A stretch of DNA of 64,000 nt from Ferrimonas sediminum (GTDB lineage: Bacteria; Pseudomonadota; Gammaproteobacteria; Enterobacterales; Shewanellaceae), in the NCBI RefSeq assembly GCF_900100175.1, contig NZ_FNEM01000011.1:1-64000 (forward strand), read 5' to 3'. The position numbers and the translations under genes are program-made. Below, in pieces: positions 20,401 to 30,000 of this stretch. Position 1 is the first letter of the stretch; every line of letters starts with the position of its first letter. Under the pieces are notes generated by a model, which worked only from the letters and a program-made list of their open reading frames with translations, ran no database searches and was not told where the DNA came from.

Positions 20401-20462
20401 TTCCACTCCTTTGTGTCTAAGTTTACGGCAATGGCATAACAGGGGGTGAGCCGTAAACAGCA

Positions 20463-20494
20463 GTGCGCCGCCTACTATTACAGAGGCGGCGCAC
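20463..20494. other. Strong 11-bp hairpin between agcS and the zinc-ribbon operon
   Basis: GTGCGCCGCCT (20463-20473), 10-nt loop, AGGCGGCGCAC (20484-20494). It is perfect and GC-rich but lacks a T-run, so it may be a processing or pausing signal downstream of the symporter gene rather than a classic terminator. Confidence 0.5.
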
Positions 20495-20525
20495 AAGGTA
20501 AAGCCCTGTGGCAGCAGATTCCGGC

Positions 20526-22217
20526 CTAGTCGTTGGCCGACTTGGCCTCTGCGTCCCCATGCTTCACATCCGGCGAGGTACGCCAGTAATCAGCCACGGT
20601 TTGCTTCATCTCTTTGGACAACAGCAGCAAGCCCACCAGGTTCGGTAGCGTCATCAGCACAATGGACACCGCTGCCAGGTTCCAGACAACGGTGGTATCG
20701 GCCACCGCGGCCACCATGAAGCCAGTCACATAAAATACCCGGTAGGTAAGAATCCAGCGACTTCCGAACAGGTAGGTCACCGCCCGATCGCCATAATAGG
20801 ACCAGGCGATGGCGGTGGAGAAAGCGAACAGCAACAGACCGATGGACACCACATACTGGCCGTAGTCACCGAAGTACCCCCGGGTAAAGGCCTTGGTGGT
20901 CAGTTCGGCAGAGTGGATCAGCGACCGCCCCTCAATGCTGACATCCAGATCCAGTGGCTTGCCCTGGCTGATCTCCAGGTTGCCACTGAACGGGAACCCC
21001 TTCACCGTATAGCGCACATCCTCGGCCACAGAGCGGGCCGCAATCAGAGTAAAGTCCTGATTCACAGCTTCGCCATCACGAATCACGATGACTCCATTGT
21101 AAGCGTTCACCTCGCTGTCCGCGCCGGTCAGGTAGTGGAACAGTTCGGTCTTGTCCACATCGCTGCTGTCGCTGTAGTGGCCACTGATGTACTCGATGTC
21201 GGCGGTCTGGAAGCTGTTGTAGTGCTTCTCGGTCCACACGCCGGAGGAGAGAATCACCATCCCGGTCAGGGTACAGACGATGATGGTATCGATAAAGGGC
21301 TCAAGAATTGACACCATCCCTTCGGAGACCGGCTCATCGGCGCGGGCGGAGGCGTGGGCAATGGGCGCACTACCCTGACCCGCTTCGTTGGAGAACAGGC
21401 CACGGTTAACCCCGCGGTTAAAGGCATACGCAAAGGTGGCGCCCAGGAAGCCGCCGGTGGCGGCAGAGCCGGTAAAGGCATCGGCGAATACCGACAGGAA
21501 TGACGGCACCAGGTTGTCGATATTGAAGAAGATCACCGACAGCGCGCCGAGGACATACAGCACCGACATCGCCGGAACCAGGGTCGAGGTCACCTTGGCG
21601 ATACGGCTGATGCCGCCGAGAATCACCAGCGCCAGCAGCACCGACAACACCCCACCGGTCATCACCGGCGCAATGCCGAAGGTGGCTTCCATGCTGACGG
21701 CGATGTTATTGACCTGGGGCATATTGCCGGTACCAAAGGAGCTGACGATGGTCGCCAGGGCGAAGATCACCCCCAACCACTTCATGTTCAGCGCCTTGTC
21801 CATGAAATACATCGGGCCGCCGGCCATGGTGCCGTCGTCGGTCTGCTCCCGGTATTTGTGTGACAGAGTCACCTCGACGAACTTGGTGGTCATGCCCAGA
21901 AAGGCGGTCATCCACATCCAGAACAGCGCCGCCGGGCCACCGAGGAAGATCGCCAGCCCTACGCCACCGATATTACCGGTACCGACGGTGCCGGACAGGG
22001 CCGTCGACAGCGCCTGAAAGTGGCTAGTGTCACCAGGCGCACGCTTATGATCGTGCTTACCCGCGACAATCTGCCAGGCCCGGCGGAAGTAACGGATCTG
22101 CGGAAAGCCCAGGTACAGCGTAAAGAACAGACCGACACCCAGCAGCACCCAGGGAAACCACGGGGCTGATCCCAGAATGCCATCAAGAGACAGCAGAAAG
22201 TTGTTGATTGCCTGCAA
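20526..22217 (-). CDS. Alanine or glycine:cation symporter (AgcS/SSS-like family) with an extra loop
   Basis: A 563-residue sodium:amino-acid symporter. Family motifs seen are [46 protein letters not shown] and [17 protein letters not shown]. The usual length is about 450-500; the excess comes from a hydrophilic insertion of roughly 100 residues ([15 protein letters not shown] to [14 protein letters not shown]) between the TM ending VILSSGVW and the next helix. The TTG at 22217 follows AAGGAA by 6 nt and is preferred to the GTG at 22247. The substrate is probably alanine or glycine. Confidence 0.9.
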   Translation of the reverse strand: MQAINNFLLSLDGILGSAPWFPWVLLGVGLFFTLYLGFPQIRYFRRAWQIVAGKHDHKRAPGDTSHFQALSTALSGTVGTGNIGGVGLAIFLGGPAALFWMWMTAFLGMTTKFVEVTLSHKYREQTDDGTMAGGPMYFMDKALNMKWLGVIFALATIVSSFGTGNMPQVNNIAVSMEATFGIAPVMTGGVLSVLLALVILGGISRIAKVTSTLVPAMSVLYVLGALSVIFFNIDNLVPSFLSVFADAFTGSAATGGFLGATFAYAFNRGVNRGLFSNEAGQGSAPIAHASARADEPVSEGMVSILEPFIDTIIVCTLTGMVILSSGVWTEKHYNSFQTADIEYISGHYSDSSDVDKTELFHYLTGADSEVNAYNGVIVIRDGEAVNQDFTLIAARSVAEDVRYTVKGFPFSGNLEISQGKPLDLDVSIEGRSLIHSAELTTKAFTRGYFGDYGQYVVSIGLLLFAFSTAIAWSYYGDRAVTYLFGSRWILTYRVFYVTGFMVAAVADTTVVWNLAAVSIVLMTLPNLVGLLLLSKEMKQTVADYWRTSPDVKHGDAEAKSAND

Positions 22218-22550
22218 AACGAATTCCTTATTATTGTGTTCGGCCACTCCAGGCCAGCAAAAGCTACGTCGATTTTCGGGCTATCTCGGACAAAGGTTCT
22301 GGTTGTCCTTAGGGCAAAACGATCGAATGCCGCCTTATTTGCCAATAGAAACACCCTGTTACGGAGCTGTTAAGGTTCTACACTATCAACAACAAATGGG
22401 CAGACTCAAGAAACGACCGCCGCGGTGGGGCTGGGCATTGTGCCAGACTACCGCCAGCAGACAGCAGGTAGTGCTGACACTTGGGCCACAGGCCCGGAAT
22501 CCCTCGCTAAAGCCGAACAAATGGCGGGGTTTGCTCCAATTGCGACAATC
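22218..22550. other. Gap between the symporter and hdfR
   Basis: About 330 bp between the start of the symporter and the end of hdfR, both on the minus strand. It should hold the symporter promoter. Short open frames across it have no family features. I saw no hairpin-plus-T terminator for hdfR here. Confidence 0.4.
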
Positions 22551-23453
22551 TCAATTTTCCTGTTCCAACGAGGCGTTTTCCGCCGCCGCCTGCAGAGTAA
22601 AGCCACCGGCCGGCGTGGTGTGGCTCAACTTTGCCGCCACCTCGAGAATGCCGTCCAGCAACGGGCTGTCCTTACGGTAGGCCAGATACACCGGCCTCTC
22701 GATCAGGCTGTTGGCGACCACAAGGTGCAATTGACCACTGTCGAGAAACGGCTGGGCCATGGAGAGTGGCAGGTAGGCGGCGCCGCCCCGGCTCAGCAAC
22801 ACATCCAGCGCGATGCGGGCCCCAGACGTGCGCATCGATGGTGCCCTTAGGTTCGGGTGCAGACGGGCATGTTCCTGGGAGAACTCCAGCCCCCAATCCA
22901 GATAGACGTAGTCCTGACTCACAGCCTGTTCAGCGGCCTGACTGCGGGTACTGACCAGCACCAACGGCAATTGCGCCATCTGCCGACACTCCAGCAACTC
23001 CGATTTAACCGGCTCAAACAGGATTCCCATGTCCAGGGTTCTCTGCAATAAGGCCCGGTTAAGCTGATCCTGACTCAAGGTCTCAGCGCAAAATGCGTAC
23101 CCGGTCAGGGTCTCGGTGATCACCCCCAGGCAATGCTGCAGATAGGCATCCCAGATATTGGGGGTTCCGGCGATGGTGAGCTGAGCCTGCTCCTGACGAG
23201 TCAATTTCAAATCATCTCTGGCCTGCTGCAGGGTGCTGACCATCACCTCGGCGTAACGAACCAGTCGTTCTCCCGATGAGGTCAGGTGAATGTTGTTACG
23301 CTGGCGTACAAACAACGTGGTATCGAAATACTCCTCCAGCTGTTTGATGCGGGCACTGACCGCAGCCTGGGTAATGTTAAGCCGATCCGCCGCCCGGCCG
23401 AAGTGGCGTTCTCTGGCCACTTCCAGAAAGGTTGTGAACCCTTTTACGTCCAT
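22551..23453 (-). CDS. hdfR: LysR-family regulator HdfR
   Basis: A 300-residue LysR regulator with an N-terminal winged HTH (HFGRAADRLNITQAAVSARIKQLE, residues 17-40) and a C-terminal effector domain. It is identified as HdfR chiefly because the gene on the other strand is maoP, the same divergent arrangement as in E. coli and Shewanella. HdfR represses flhDC in E. coli; the target here is not known. GAGG lies before the ATG. Confidence 0.85.
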   Translation of the reverse strand: MDVKGFTTFLEVARERHFGRAADRLNITQAAVSARIKQLEEYFDTTLFVRQRNNIHLTSSGERLVRYAEVMVSTLQQARDDLKLTRQEQAQLTIAGTPNIWDAYLQHCLGVITETLTGYAFCAETLSQDQLNRALLQRTLDMGILFEPVKSELLECRQMAQLPLVLVSTRSQAAEQAVSQDYVYLDWGLEFSQEHARLHPNLRAPSMRTSGARIALDVLLSRGGAAYLPLSMAQPFLDSGQLHLVVANSLIERPVYLAYRKDSPLLDGILEVAAKLSHTTPAGGFTLQAAAENASLEQEN

Positions 23454-23619
23454 TTTTTACCTCACTCAATAATAGCGAAATAGTAACAACGGAATTTTGT
23501 CGTGACGATAGAAATATATCGTTTTTCTTTTCTCCCTCAGCGCCCTATCTTGCGCCCATTCTCCACTTAGGAGTAGCCCATTCCCCTTTGAAAGGGCTTC
23601 ATTCAGATAGGGTCTGACT

Positions 23620-23964
23620 ATGTATGACAGTGAATTCAGAGCTGGCGTGCGCGACTTTGTCGACACTCGTCGCTTTGGCCGAGGTTTTCACCGCAGTGGT
23701 GATTTCACCATTAAAGAGAGCGAACTGCTCACCCGCTATGGCCACACCATGGTCCAGCTGGCCAGTGGGGCGTTGATGCCAGAAGGCGAGCAGGAACATC
23801 GATTTGTGACCGTGGTGGCCGGTCTGCGTTCGCCCACCTCGGCACTGGAGAGGGTATGGTTGAAATACCTCCGGCTGAGTGGCTGCCGCCGGCGCCTGTT
23901 CAGTCTGCAGGACAGTCGGCCCGTGCCACCGCCCTCAGACCCGAATCTGTTTTTTGACGACTGA
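23620..23964 (+). CDS. maoP: Macrodomain Ori organisation protein MaoP (YifE/DUF413)
   Basis: A 114-residue protein with the DUF413 core: RRFGRGFHRSGDFTIKESELL (residues 17-37), then EHRFVTVVAGLRSPTSALERVWLKYLRL. In E. coli, MaoP acts with the 17-bp maoS site in the promoter region between hdfR and maoP to organise the Ori macrodomain. The pairing is conserved here. It ends 12 nt before the ATP-grasp gene, so the two may be co-transcribed. Confidence 0.9.
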   Translation: MYDSEFRAGVRDFVDTRRFGRGFHRSGDFTIKESELLTRYGHTMVQLASGALMPEGEQEHRFVTVVAGLRSPTSALERVWLKYLRLSGCRRRLFSLQDSRPVPPPSDPNLFFDD

Positions 23965-23976
23965 ATTGAGTAACCC

Positions 23977-25020
23977 ATGAATATCTGTTTTTTGATGTAC
24001 CCCTGGAACCGTATCGATCCAGCCTTTGACTCAACCCTGCGCCTGATCCACGAGTGCGTAGTTCGCGGCCACACGGTGGCAGTGACTACCCCCAACAGCC
24101 TGACCATGCGCGAGTCCACCGTCTATGGCTTTTGTGACGTGATCACCAATGGCAAAGGGGTATCCGACAAACCGGAGCGGTTTTACGCTCAAGCCCAGCT
24201 TAAACGGGCAAAACTGCCAATGGCAGGGTTTGACTGCATCTTTATGCGTGCCAATCCGCCACTGGACACACTGGCGCTCAATTTCCTGGACTCGGTGAAA
24301 CAAGACACCCTGATCATCAATGATCTGGAGGGGCTTCGCATCGCCAACAATAAGCTCTATACCGCCGGCTGGAACGGCGCTGCGGGTCAGTATATTCCCA
24401 CCACTCACGTGTCAAAGAACAAAGAGTATCTGCAACAGGTTCTGACGGAAAACCAGGCCGACAAGATGATTCTTAAGCCACTGAATGGCTTTGGCGGCGA
24501 GGGCGTGATCGTCATTGAAAAGCGGGCCCAGCAAAGCATCAGTTCCCTGCTGGATTTCTACATTGGCAGTGGCGACCGCACCCATTACGTGATTCTGCAG
24601 GATTACATCGAGGGCGCCGAAGAGGGGGACAAACGGATCCTGATGCTTAACGGCGAGCCCATCGGAGCCATGCGCCGGGTGCCCGCCGCCAACGACGTGC
24701 GATCCAACATTCACGCCGGTGGCAAGGAGGTAAAGCACAGCCTGACCAAAGAGGAGAAGCGACTGTGTGCCACCGTCGGTCCGCAACTGGTTCGTGACGG
24801 CCTCTATTTTGTCGGTCTGGACGTTATCGGTGACAAATTGCTGGAGGTCAACGTGTTGAGCCCCGGTGGCATTACCCGAATTAACAAACTGAATCGCACC
24901 CGACTGCAACGTCAGGTCATCGACTGGATGGAAAACATCGTCCACAGCCGGGAGTTATTGTTACAACGTAAGACCATTTACCGCCAGGCCATTAATGATG
25001 CAAACGTTATCGCTGTCTGA
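23977..25020 (+). CDS. Glutathione-synthetase-like ATP-grasp ligase
   Basis: A 347-residue ATP-grasp enzyme of the GshB/RimK group. N-terminal Rossmann-like segment (MNICFLMYPWNRI), the nucleotide-binding loop KPLNGFGGEGVIVIE (about residues 168-182), and the metal-binding end LEVNVLSPGGI. It forms peptide or amide bonds using ATP. The usual gshB is about 315 residues and next to gshA-unrelated genes; this one overlaps the following amidohydrolase/peptidase gene by 26 nt, so a dedicated pathway is more likely than housekeeping glutathione synthesis. Substrates are unknown. Confidence 0.8.
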   Translation: MNICFLMYPWNRIDPAFDSTLRLIHECVVRGHTVAVTTPNSLTMRESTVYGFCDVITNGKGVSDKPERFYAQAQLKRAKLPMAGFDCIFMRANPPLDTLALNFLDSVKQDTLIINDLEGLRIANNKLYTAGWNGAAGQYIPTTHVSKNKEYLQQVLTENQADKMILKPLNGFGGEGVIVIEKRAQQSISSLLDFYIGSGDRTHYVILQDYIEGAEEGDKRILMLNGEPIGAMRRVPAANDVRSNIHAGGKEVKHSLTKEEKRLCATVGPQLVRDGLYFVGLDVIGDKLLEVNVLSPGGITRINKLNRTRLQRQVIDWMENIVHSRELLLQRKTIYRQAINDANVIAV

Positions 25021-26989
25021 GGCACTGAGCCTGATTGAGCGCCGCCAGCCCTTCCATGCCGAGGTCGAGGGCGTGGCACAGCTGAAAATTGAGGCCTACC
25101 TGCCAATAGTCAGCTGTGCCATCCATGCCGGGCACAGGTTGAGCCCGGCGCTGGCCAGCCAGTGTCTACTGACCGATGAAGAACGCCGTTTCGAAGAAGA
25201 TCCGGCCACCGATACCCTAATCTCCGCCCAGCCCATCACTCTGGTGGGCTGTGATTCCCGGTTCGAGTACGACCTGAACCGGGCCCAGGCGCTGTCGACC
25301 TATTTTAAGTCGGCCTGGAGCAAACCGGTATGGCGGCGGCCGCTGTCGGCACAGAAACGAAGCCAGTGCCAACAGAAACACCGGCGCTTCTATCAACTGT
25401 ACGACGGCCTTATTGCGTCTTTGGAGAAGCAGTTCAGCCATGTTCTGGTGTTTGACCTGCACAGCTATAACTACCAGCGGATTGAGCGCAAAGTTCCGGT
25501 ATTTAACATCGGTACCGGCCAGATCGACATGGAGCGCTGGGGAACGGTGGTGCAAAGATTTAACCGGGAGCTGGGGCGGGTTCGACTGCCGAACCTGAGC
25601 GTCGAGTCCAAGCTGGACGACGTGTTTCAGGGGCGAGGCTACCTGATTGCCCATACCACCGCCCGCTTTGACCGCACCCTGGTGCTGCCGACCGAAGTCA
25701 AAAAGGTGTTTATGGATGAGCACTCCGGCGAGCTGTACCCTCAGGTGATGGAAGCGCTGGCCCTGGGGTTGAAAGAGGCGTTTACTCAGACCTCGGCTCT
25801 GTTTGAGCGTCAGTTTAATCGTCGTCGCCACGCCAGCAAACATCAGATGCTGGCTACGCGAATCGACCCTAAGGTGGTGGCTCTGGACAAAGCCCTGTAC
25901 CAACTGGCCAAAGGCATGGAAACCCTGCCTTACATTAATCCGGTGAACCTGCAGCAGGAGAAGCAACGCTACCTGGCGAACCCAAAAGGCTATTGCCCCA
26001 GGTTCCGGTACCGGCAGCAGCGCCTGAATCCGTTTGAGTTTCGGGAACAACTGTACCGGTTGCCGTTCGACAGCATCAGTGATGCGGGCGTACGCCAACT
26101 GTATCAACAGGTGGCCGACAATCTGTCGATGCGGGTGGAGTTGCTCACCTCGGTGGGCAGTGACCAGTTTCGTTACAACAGCCTGAGGTATTACGGCAAG
26201 CCCGATGAGCGCACCCTGAAACAGGCGGGATTTCTGTTACAGGCCGCGGCAAAGCCAGAGGCCGACGAGCCAAGGTTAACGGTGCAGCAGGTGTGTGAGC
26301 AGCTTCGGGGTCATGCTCAGCAGCTCGGTATCGCCTGCCGGGTTCAGGCCAGCGGCACTCTGGCCGCTAAGGCGATGGTAATGAGTGAAAAAGCCAGCCT
26401 GATGATCAACCGGCACGCCCAGTTTACCGAGCGTGAAGCGCAGGCGTTGGCCCATCATGAACTTGGGGTTCACATGACCACCACCATCAATGGCCGGGCG
26501 CAGCCACTTAAACTGCTGTCACTGGGGTTGCCGGGCTTTACCGAAACTCAGGAGGGACTGGCGATACTGGCGGAATACCACAGCGGCTGCCTGACGCTGG
26601 GCCGGTTAAAGCTGTTGGCGGCACGAGTGATGGCGGTGGACTCCATGCTTAGGGACGATCATCTGCCGACCACAGTCAACCGTCTAATGGAGGAAGCCGG
26701 ACTGGCTCAGGACGATGCATTCATCGCGGCGGCCCGCGCCTATCGCGGCGGAGGCCTCACCAAGGACTATCAGTATCTGAGCGGATTTTGCACCATGCTG
26801 ACACTGCGTCAGCAGCGGGATTTGAGTCCTCTCTATACTGGAAAATGCGCACTGGCCTATCTGGAGATTCTGGAGGAGCTGTGTCAGCGGGGTTGGCTGC
26901 ATTCGGCGATGCCGGTGACGCCCACCTCCCCGGCTCAGCGCGAGCCGGTCATGGCCTTTGTGCTCGACAGCCTGACCCAGGCGGCCTGA
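24995..26989 (+). CDS. Fusion of N-formylglutamate-amidohydrolase-like and DUF1704/MATCAP (QEGLA) metallopeptidase domains
   Basis: A 664-residue protein with two domains. Residues about 30-270 resemble N-formylglutamate amidohydrolase (VGCDSRFEYDLNRA, LVFDLHSYN). Residues about 290-650 are the DUF1704 family annotated as flavohaemoglobin expression-modulating QEGLA motif proteins: HHELGVH (HExxxH, His488/Glu489/His493) and QEGLA (519-523, Glu520 the probable third metal ligand). Human DUF1704 proteins (MATCAP) are metallocarboxypeptidases that remove C-terminal Tyr from tubulin. The start overlaps the ATP-grasp ligase, implying translational coupling. The pathway is not characterised. Confidence 0.85.
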   Translation: MMQTLSLSEALSLIERRQPFHAEVEGVAQLKIEAYLPIVSCAIHAGHRLSPALASQCLLTDEERRFEEDPATDTLISAQPITLVGCDSRFEYDLNRAQALSTYFKSAWSKPVWRRPLSAQKRSQCQQKHRRFYQLYDGLIASLEKQFSHVLVFDLHSYNYQRIERKVPVFNIGTGQIDMERWGTVVQRFNRELGRVRLPNLSVESKLDDVFQGRGYLIAHTTARFDRTLVLPTEVKKVFMDEHSGELYPQVMEALALGLKEAFTQTSALFERQFNRRRHASKHQMLATRIDPKVVALDKALYQLAKGMETLPYINPVNLQQEKQRYLANPKGYCPRFRYRQQRLNPFEFREQLYRLPFDSISDAGVRQLYQQVADNLSMRVELLTSVGSDQFRYNSLRYYGKPDERTLKQAGFLLQAAAKPEADEPRLTVQQVCEQLRGHAQQLGIACRVQASGTLAAKAMVMSEKASLMINRHAQFTEREAQALAHHELGVHMTTTINGRAQPLKLLSLGLPGFTETQEGLAILAEYHSGCLTLGRLKLLAARVMAVDSMLRDDHLPTTVNRLMEEAGLAQDDAFIAAARAYRGGGLTKDYQYLSGFCTMLTLRQQRDLSPLYTGKCALAYLEILEELCQRGWLHSAMPVTPTSPAQREPVMAFVLDSLTQAA

Positions 26990-26995
26990 TACATC

Positions 26996-27019
26996 AATCC
27001 CCGCTTTCGGGCGGGGATT
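26996..27019 (+). terminator. Hairpin after the ligase/peptidase operon
   Basis: Perfect 9-bp stem AATCCCCGC/GCGGGGATT with a 6-nt loop, 7 nt after the stop. There is no T-run, so termination is possible but not certain. Confidence 0.5.
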
Positions 27020-27081
27020 CACTGGGCTTACCCCGGCGACTTAGTTATCATTCGGGTATGACTGATATTAAGGCTCCGCAC

Positions 27082-27537
27082 ATGATTATTAAGGATAACA
27101 CCGTCGTTTCCATCGCTTACACCCTGTATCTGGAAGATGGCCAGAAGGTCGACGTAGTGTCCGCCGACGACCCGGTGATCTATACCCACGGCAGTGGCAT
27201 TCTGGCCGAAGGCCTGGAGCAGGTGCTGCTGGGTCACAAAAAGGGCGATGAACTTAAGGTAACCCTGACCCCGGATCTGGCCTTTGGCGATCACGATCCG
27301 CAGATGGTGCAGACGGTGCCTGCCGACATCATCAAAGGGGCCGACGAACTGAAAGTGGGGATGCAGATCGCCGCCGACACCGATCAGGGACCGATGGAGC
27401 TGACCCTGACCGCCGTGGAGGGAGACACCATCACTCTGGACGCCAACCATCCGCTGGCCGGTAAAACCGTCATCTTTGACGTCAAGGTGTGCGATGTGCA
27501 ACCGGCACAAGAGGACGACAGCGCCCCACTGCAATAA
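27082..27537 (+). CDS. FKBP-type peptidyl-prolyl isomerase (SlyD-like)
   Basis: A 151-residue protein. The FKBP half (VVSIAYTLYLEDGQKVDV) flanks an IF insertion (PADIIKGADELKVGMQI), and the FKBP fold resumes with DANHPLAGKTVIFDVKV, which is the SlyD/FkpB signature. The His-rich metal tail of SlyD is missing; it ends in an acidic tail. It assists folding in the cytoplasm. The ATG at 27082 follows AAGG by 8 nt and gives a normal FKBP start; the ATG at 27058 would add eight residues. Confidence 0.92.
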   Translation: MIIKDNTVVSIAYTLYLEDGQKVDVVSADDPVIYTHGSGILAEGLEQVLLGHKKGDELKVTLTPDLAFGDHDPQMVQTVPADIIKGADELKVGMQIAADTDQGPMELTLTAVEGDTITLDANHPLAGKTVIFDVKVCDVQPAQEDDSAPLQ

Positions 27538-27556
27538 ACACCGCAAGACCGAAGTG

Positions 27557-27583
27557 AAGCGGGTCTCAGGACCCGCTTTTTTC
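27557..27583 (+). terminator. Intrinsic terminator after the FKBP gene
   Basis: AAGCGGGTC, loop TCAG, GACCCGCTT followed by a T-run ending near 27582. Confidence 0.9.
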
Positions 27584-27645
27584 GTCTGCTGTGCCATGGT
27601 AACGACTACACTGATAGTGTTCCGTCCTCACACAGGAGGTGACCC

Positions 27646-28158
27646 ATGGGTGTCGCTATCAGTGTCATTGATTATCTCGAAGAGCTGGGGGTGCAATACC
27701 AACTGGTTCCTCACGCTCACAGCCAATCTTCCATTCAATCTGCCCTGTCTGCCGGGGTCTCAGCCAGGCAAACGGCCAAGTCCGTGATGCTGGAAGACAA
27801 CGAAGGCCGGCGGGTGATGGCGGTGATTCCCGCCGCCAACCGGGTAGTGATTCAGCAATTGAGCCAACAACTGAAGCGGGAGCTGCATCTGATCCCCGAG
27901 TCCAAATTGAAGGGCCAATTTGACGATTGCGAACTGGGTGCCCTGCCCGGCGTCGGCGACCCTTACAACGTACTGGCGGTGTACGACGACGCCCTCGAAG
28001 GTGAAGATCATGTCTATCTGGAAGCCGGCGATCATGAACACCTGATCCGCATCAGCAACCAAGGCATGAAAGCATTGATGGCCGATCATCCCCACGGCCG
28101 TTTCAGCGCCACCGCGGTCTACAATGAAAAACCCAGACGAGCCTGGGACTGGCAGTAA
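27646..28158 (+). CDS. YbaK/aminoacyl-tRNA deacylase domain protein
   Basis: A 170-residue protein with the YbaK/ProX fold used for trans-editing of mischarged tRNAs. Seen are YLEELGVQYQLVPHAHS, RQTAKSVMLEDNEG (with the conserved Lys for substrate contact), LGALPGVGDPYNV and the strand YLEAGDHEHLIRIS. AGGAGG precedes the ATG. The exact amino acid and tRNA specificity cannot be told. Confidence 0.88.
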   Translation: MGVAISVIDYLEELGVQYQLVPHAHSQSSIQSALSAGVSARQTAKSVMLEDNEGRRVMAVIPAANRVVIQQLSQQLKRELHLIPESKLKGQFDDCELGALPGVGDPYNVLAVYDDALEGEDHVYLEAGDHEHLIRISNQGMKALMADHPHGRFSATAVYNEKPRRAWDWQ

Positions 28159-28217
28159 TCCGTGACGGGGCGGTGGTCGCCGCCCCACTTGCCTCCATGG
28201 AGTCAGCCCGCAGTGGC

Positions 28218-28772
28218 TCAGTTACGCTCAGAGGGATTGCAGCGTGTCAGTAAAGACTCGAAAAACTCGCTGCCCTTTCGACGGGCAAAGGCGATATTGC
28301 GCTCCGGAATCGACTCGGGCTCCTCATAGCTTTCAAGGGCCTTCTCCATGCTGGCTTCCCGAATCAGATGGATCAGCGGCAGCGGAGAACGGTTGGTATA
28401 GTTAGACGGGTCGTCTTGAGGCTCGCCATCGAAGCAGTAGTCCGGATGAAAGCTGGCCAGCTGGTAGTGACCTTCGTAACCCTGCTCTACCAGCAGCTCC
28501 GACGCCAGTGCCACCAGATCCAGGTAGGCATAGAAGCCCTCGAAGCCCCGAGGCAGGATGCACAGGGTGGTCTCGGTGTCGGGGTGGGAATCCAGATACT
28601 CGCATTCCGCCACCAGGTTGGCCAGCACCGCCTTTACCTTGGTCTGCTCAAACACCGCATAGCGAATGCTGTTTCGCTCCACTTCTCGACGGGCAAAAGG
28701 GCACAGGTTGTACTTCATGATCACCCGCTCTACCCAACGCCGTGTGGCAACAATCGACTCTGTCTCTGGCAC
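28218..28772 (-). CDS. DUF1415 family protein
   Basis: A 184-residue protein matching DUF1415: RRWVERVIMKYNLCPFARR near the N-terminus, TETTLCILPRGF in the middle, YQLASFHPDYCFDG, and NRSPLPLIHLIREAS. Function is unknown; the conserved Cys and His could bind metal. The GTG at 28772 follows AGGGAG by 6 nt, so the longer frame start at 28814 is rejected. Confidence 0.88.
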   Translation of the reverse strand: MPETESIVATRRWVERVIMKYNLCPFARREVERNSIRYAVFEQTKVKAVLANLVAECEYLDSHPDTETTLCILPRGFEGFYAYLDLVALASELLVEQGYEGHYQLASFHPDYCFDGEPQDDPSNYTNRSPLPLIHLIREASMEKALESYEEPESIPERNIAFARRKGSEFFESLLTRCNPSERN

Positions 28773-28856
28773 CCTTAACTCCCTGTGGCTCTTTGCGGCA
28801 GTCAGGCTGCCCAATCAGCGCCAGCATACCACAGCAGGGTGATCCGGATCACACCC

Positions 28857-29261
28857 TCACAGCAACAGCATGCCACCATGGCTGACCACCGCCACCGAGG
28901 TCAGGCTCAGCCGCAGCGTCCGGTAACCCGGCGGTTGCCGGCCAATCCAGCGATCGGCGGCCAGCATTACTGCAAACGCCAGCGCCAGGACGCCTAGCGC
29001 CACCGGGACCGGCGCCAGTACTAACGCCAACCAACCGACAATGCTGGGCCACATGGAAAAGTGAATTTGCCAATTGCCGGATCCCAGCAGCAGCCCCTGG
29101 TACCAGTGAATGCCACCAAGAAACGACAGAATGATGGCGCTGTACTGCAAAAAACCAGTCTGCGCCTGAACGGAATCAATGACCCCGGTCATCAGCAGCA
29201 GTGGCAATGTAACGAAGGGAGTCAGCCCGGCGATTCCGAGCCAGAGAGCATGGCGAGACAT
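28857..29261 (-). CDS. DUF3429 family membrane protein
   Basis: A 134-residue membrane protein with about four helices. The segment ILSFLGGIHWYQGLLLG is characteristic of DUF3429. It stands alone on the minus strand, with GGAG upstream of the ATG. Function unknown. Confidence 0.82.
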   Translation of the reverse strand: MSRHALWLGIAGLTPFVTLPLLLMTGVIDSVQAQTGFLQYSAIILSFLGGIHWYQGLLLGSGNWQIHFSMWPSIVGWLALVLAPVPVALGVLALAFAVMLAADRWIGRQPPGYRTLRLSLTSVAVVSHGGMLLL

Positions 29262-29322
29262 AAGCGGCTCCAGATGGCAGTGTCGCTTATCAGTACGAAC
29301 GCCCCTTAGACCCGGATCTGTG

Positions 29323-29988
29323 TTACTGGGTTACCATTTTGGCGATCGCCTCGGCTTTTTCTTCGTCGGTCATCTGCGACGGTGGCGGCGTCAAAATCCC
29401 CTTCTGGTAACCCGGCCGAGCAGCCAACTCCTCCATCCAGCGCTGCAGATGCACCAGGCCGTCTATCTCAATGCCACTCCACTCATGAGTCCTCACCCAG
29501 GGCCAGGTGGCCATATCGGCGATGCTGTACTCTCCCGCAAGATAGGGCGTCTTCGCCAGTTGACTGTCCATCACCTCGAACAAGCGACGCCCCTCCTTTT
29601 GATAACGCTCGATGGCCGCCGAAATGGTTTGCGGAAAATAGCGATAAAACACATTGGCCTGCCCCATCATCGGCCCCACGCCCCCCATCTGAAACATCAA
29701 CCACTGCATCACGACCGAACGCTGCTTGGCATCGCTGGGCAGAAACCGGCCGCTTTTCTCAGCCAGGTATAACAGGATGGCGCCGGATTCAAACACCGCA
29801 AAATCATCGTTGCTGCGATCGATGATGGCGGGAATCCGACCATTGGGGTTGATGGCCAGAAACGCCGGCTGCTTCTGATCCAGGGCACTCAGATCCAAAG
29901 CATGCACCCGGTAATCCAGCCCCATCTCCTCAAGGGCGATGGAGATTTTATGGCCGTTGGGGGTGGCGGCAGTATAAAGCTCAATCAT
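29323..29988 (-). CDS. Glutathione S-transferase (YfcG/Ure2p-like)
   Basis: A 221-residue GST. The thioredoxin-like N-domain has [31 protein letters not shown] and the glutathione-binding [12 protein letters not shown]. The C-domain has the long helical run ending in an '[15 protein letters not shown]' capping motif. TPNGHK resembles Ure2-type GSTs (YfcG/YghU), which have disulfide-bond reductase activity. It begins 12 nt after the other GST stop, in the same operon. Confidence 0.9.
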   Translation of the reverse strand: MIELYTAATPNGHKISIALEEMGLDYRVHALDLSALDQKQPAFLAINPNGRIPAIIDRSNDDFAVFESGAILLYLAEKSGRFLPSDAKQRSVVMQWLMFQMGGVGPMMGQANVFYRYFPQTISAAIERYQKEGRRLFEVMDSQLAKTPYLAGEYSIADMATWPWVRTHEWSGIEIDGLVHLQRWMEELAARPGYQKGILTPPPSQMTDEEKAEAIAKMVTQ

Positions 29989-30000
29989 GACAACTCCTGG

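Noticed and set aside
28167-28185. GGGGCGG/CCGCCCC hairpin between ybaK-like and DUF1415 genes
   Set aside because: No T-run on either strand; too little to call a terminator.
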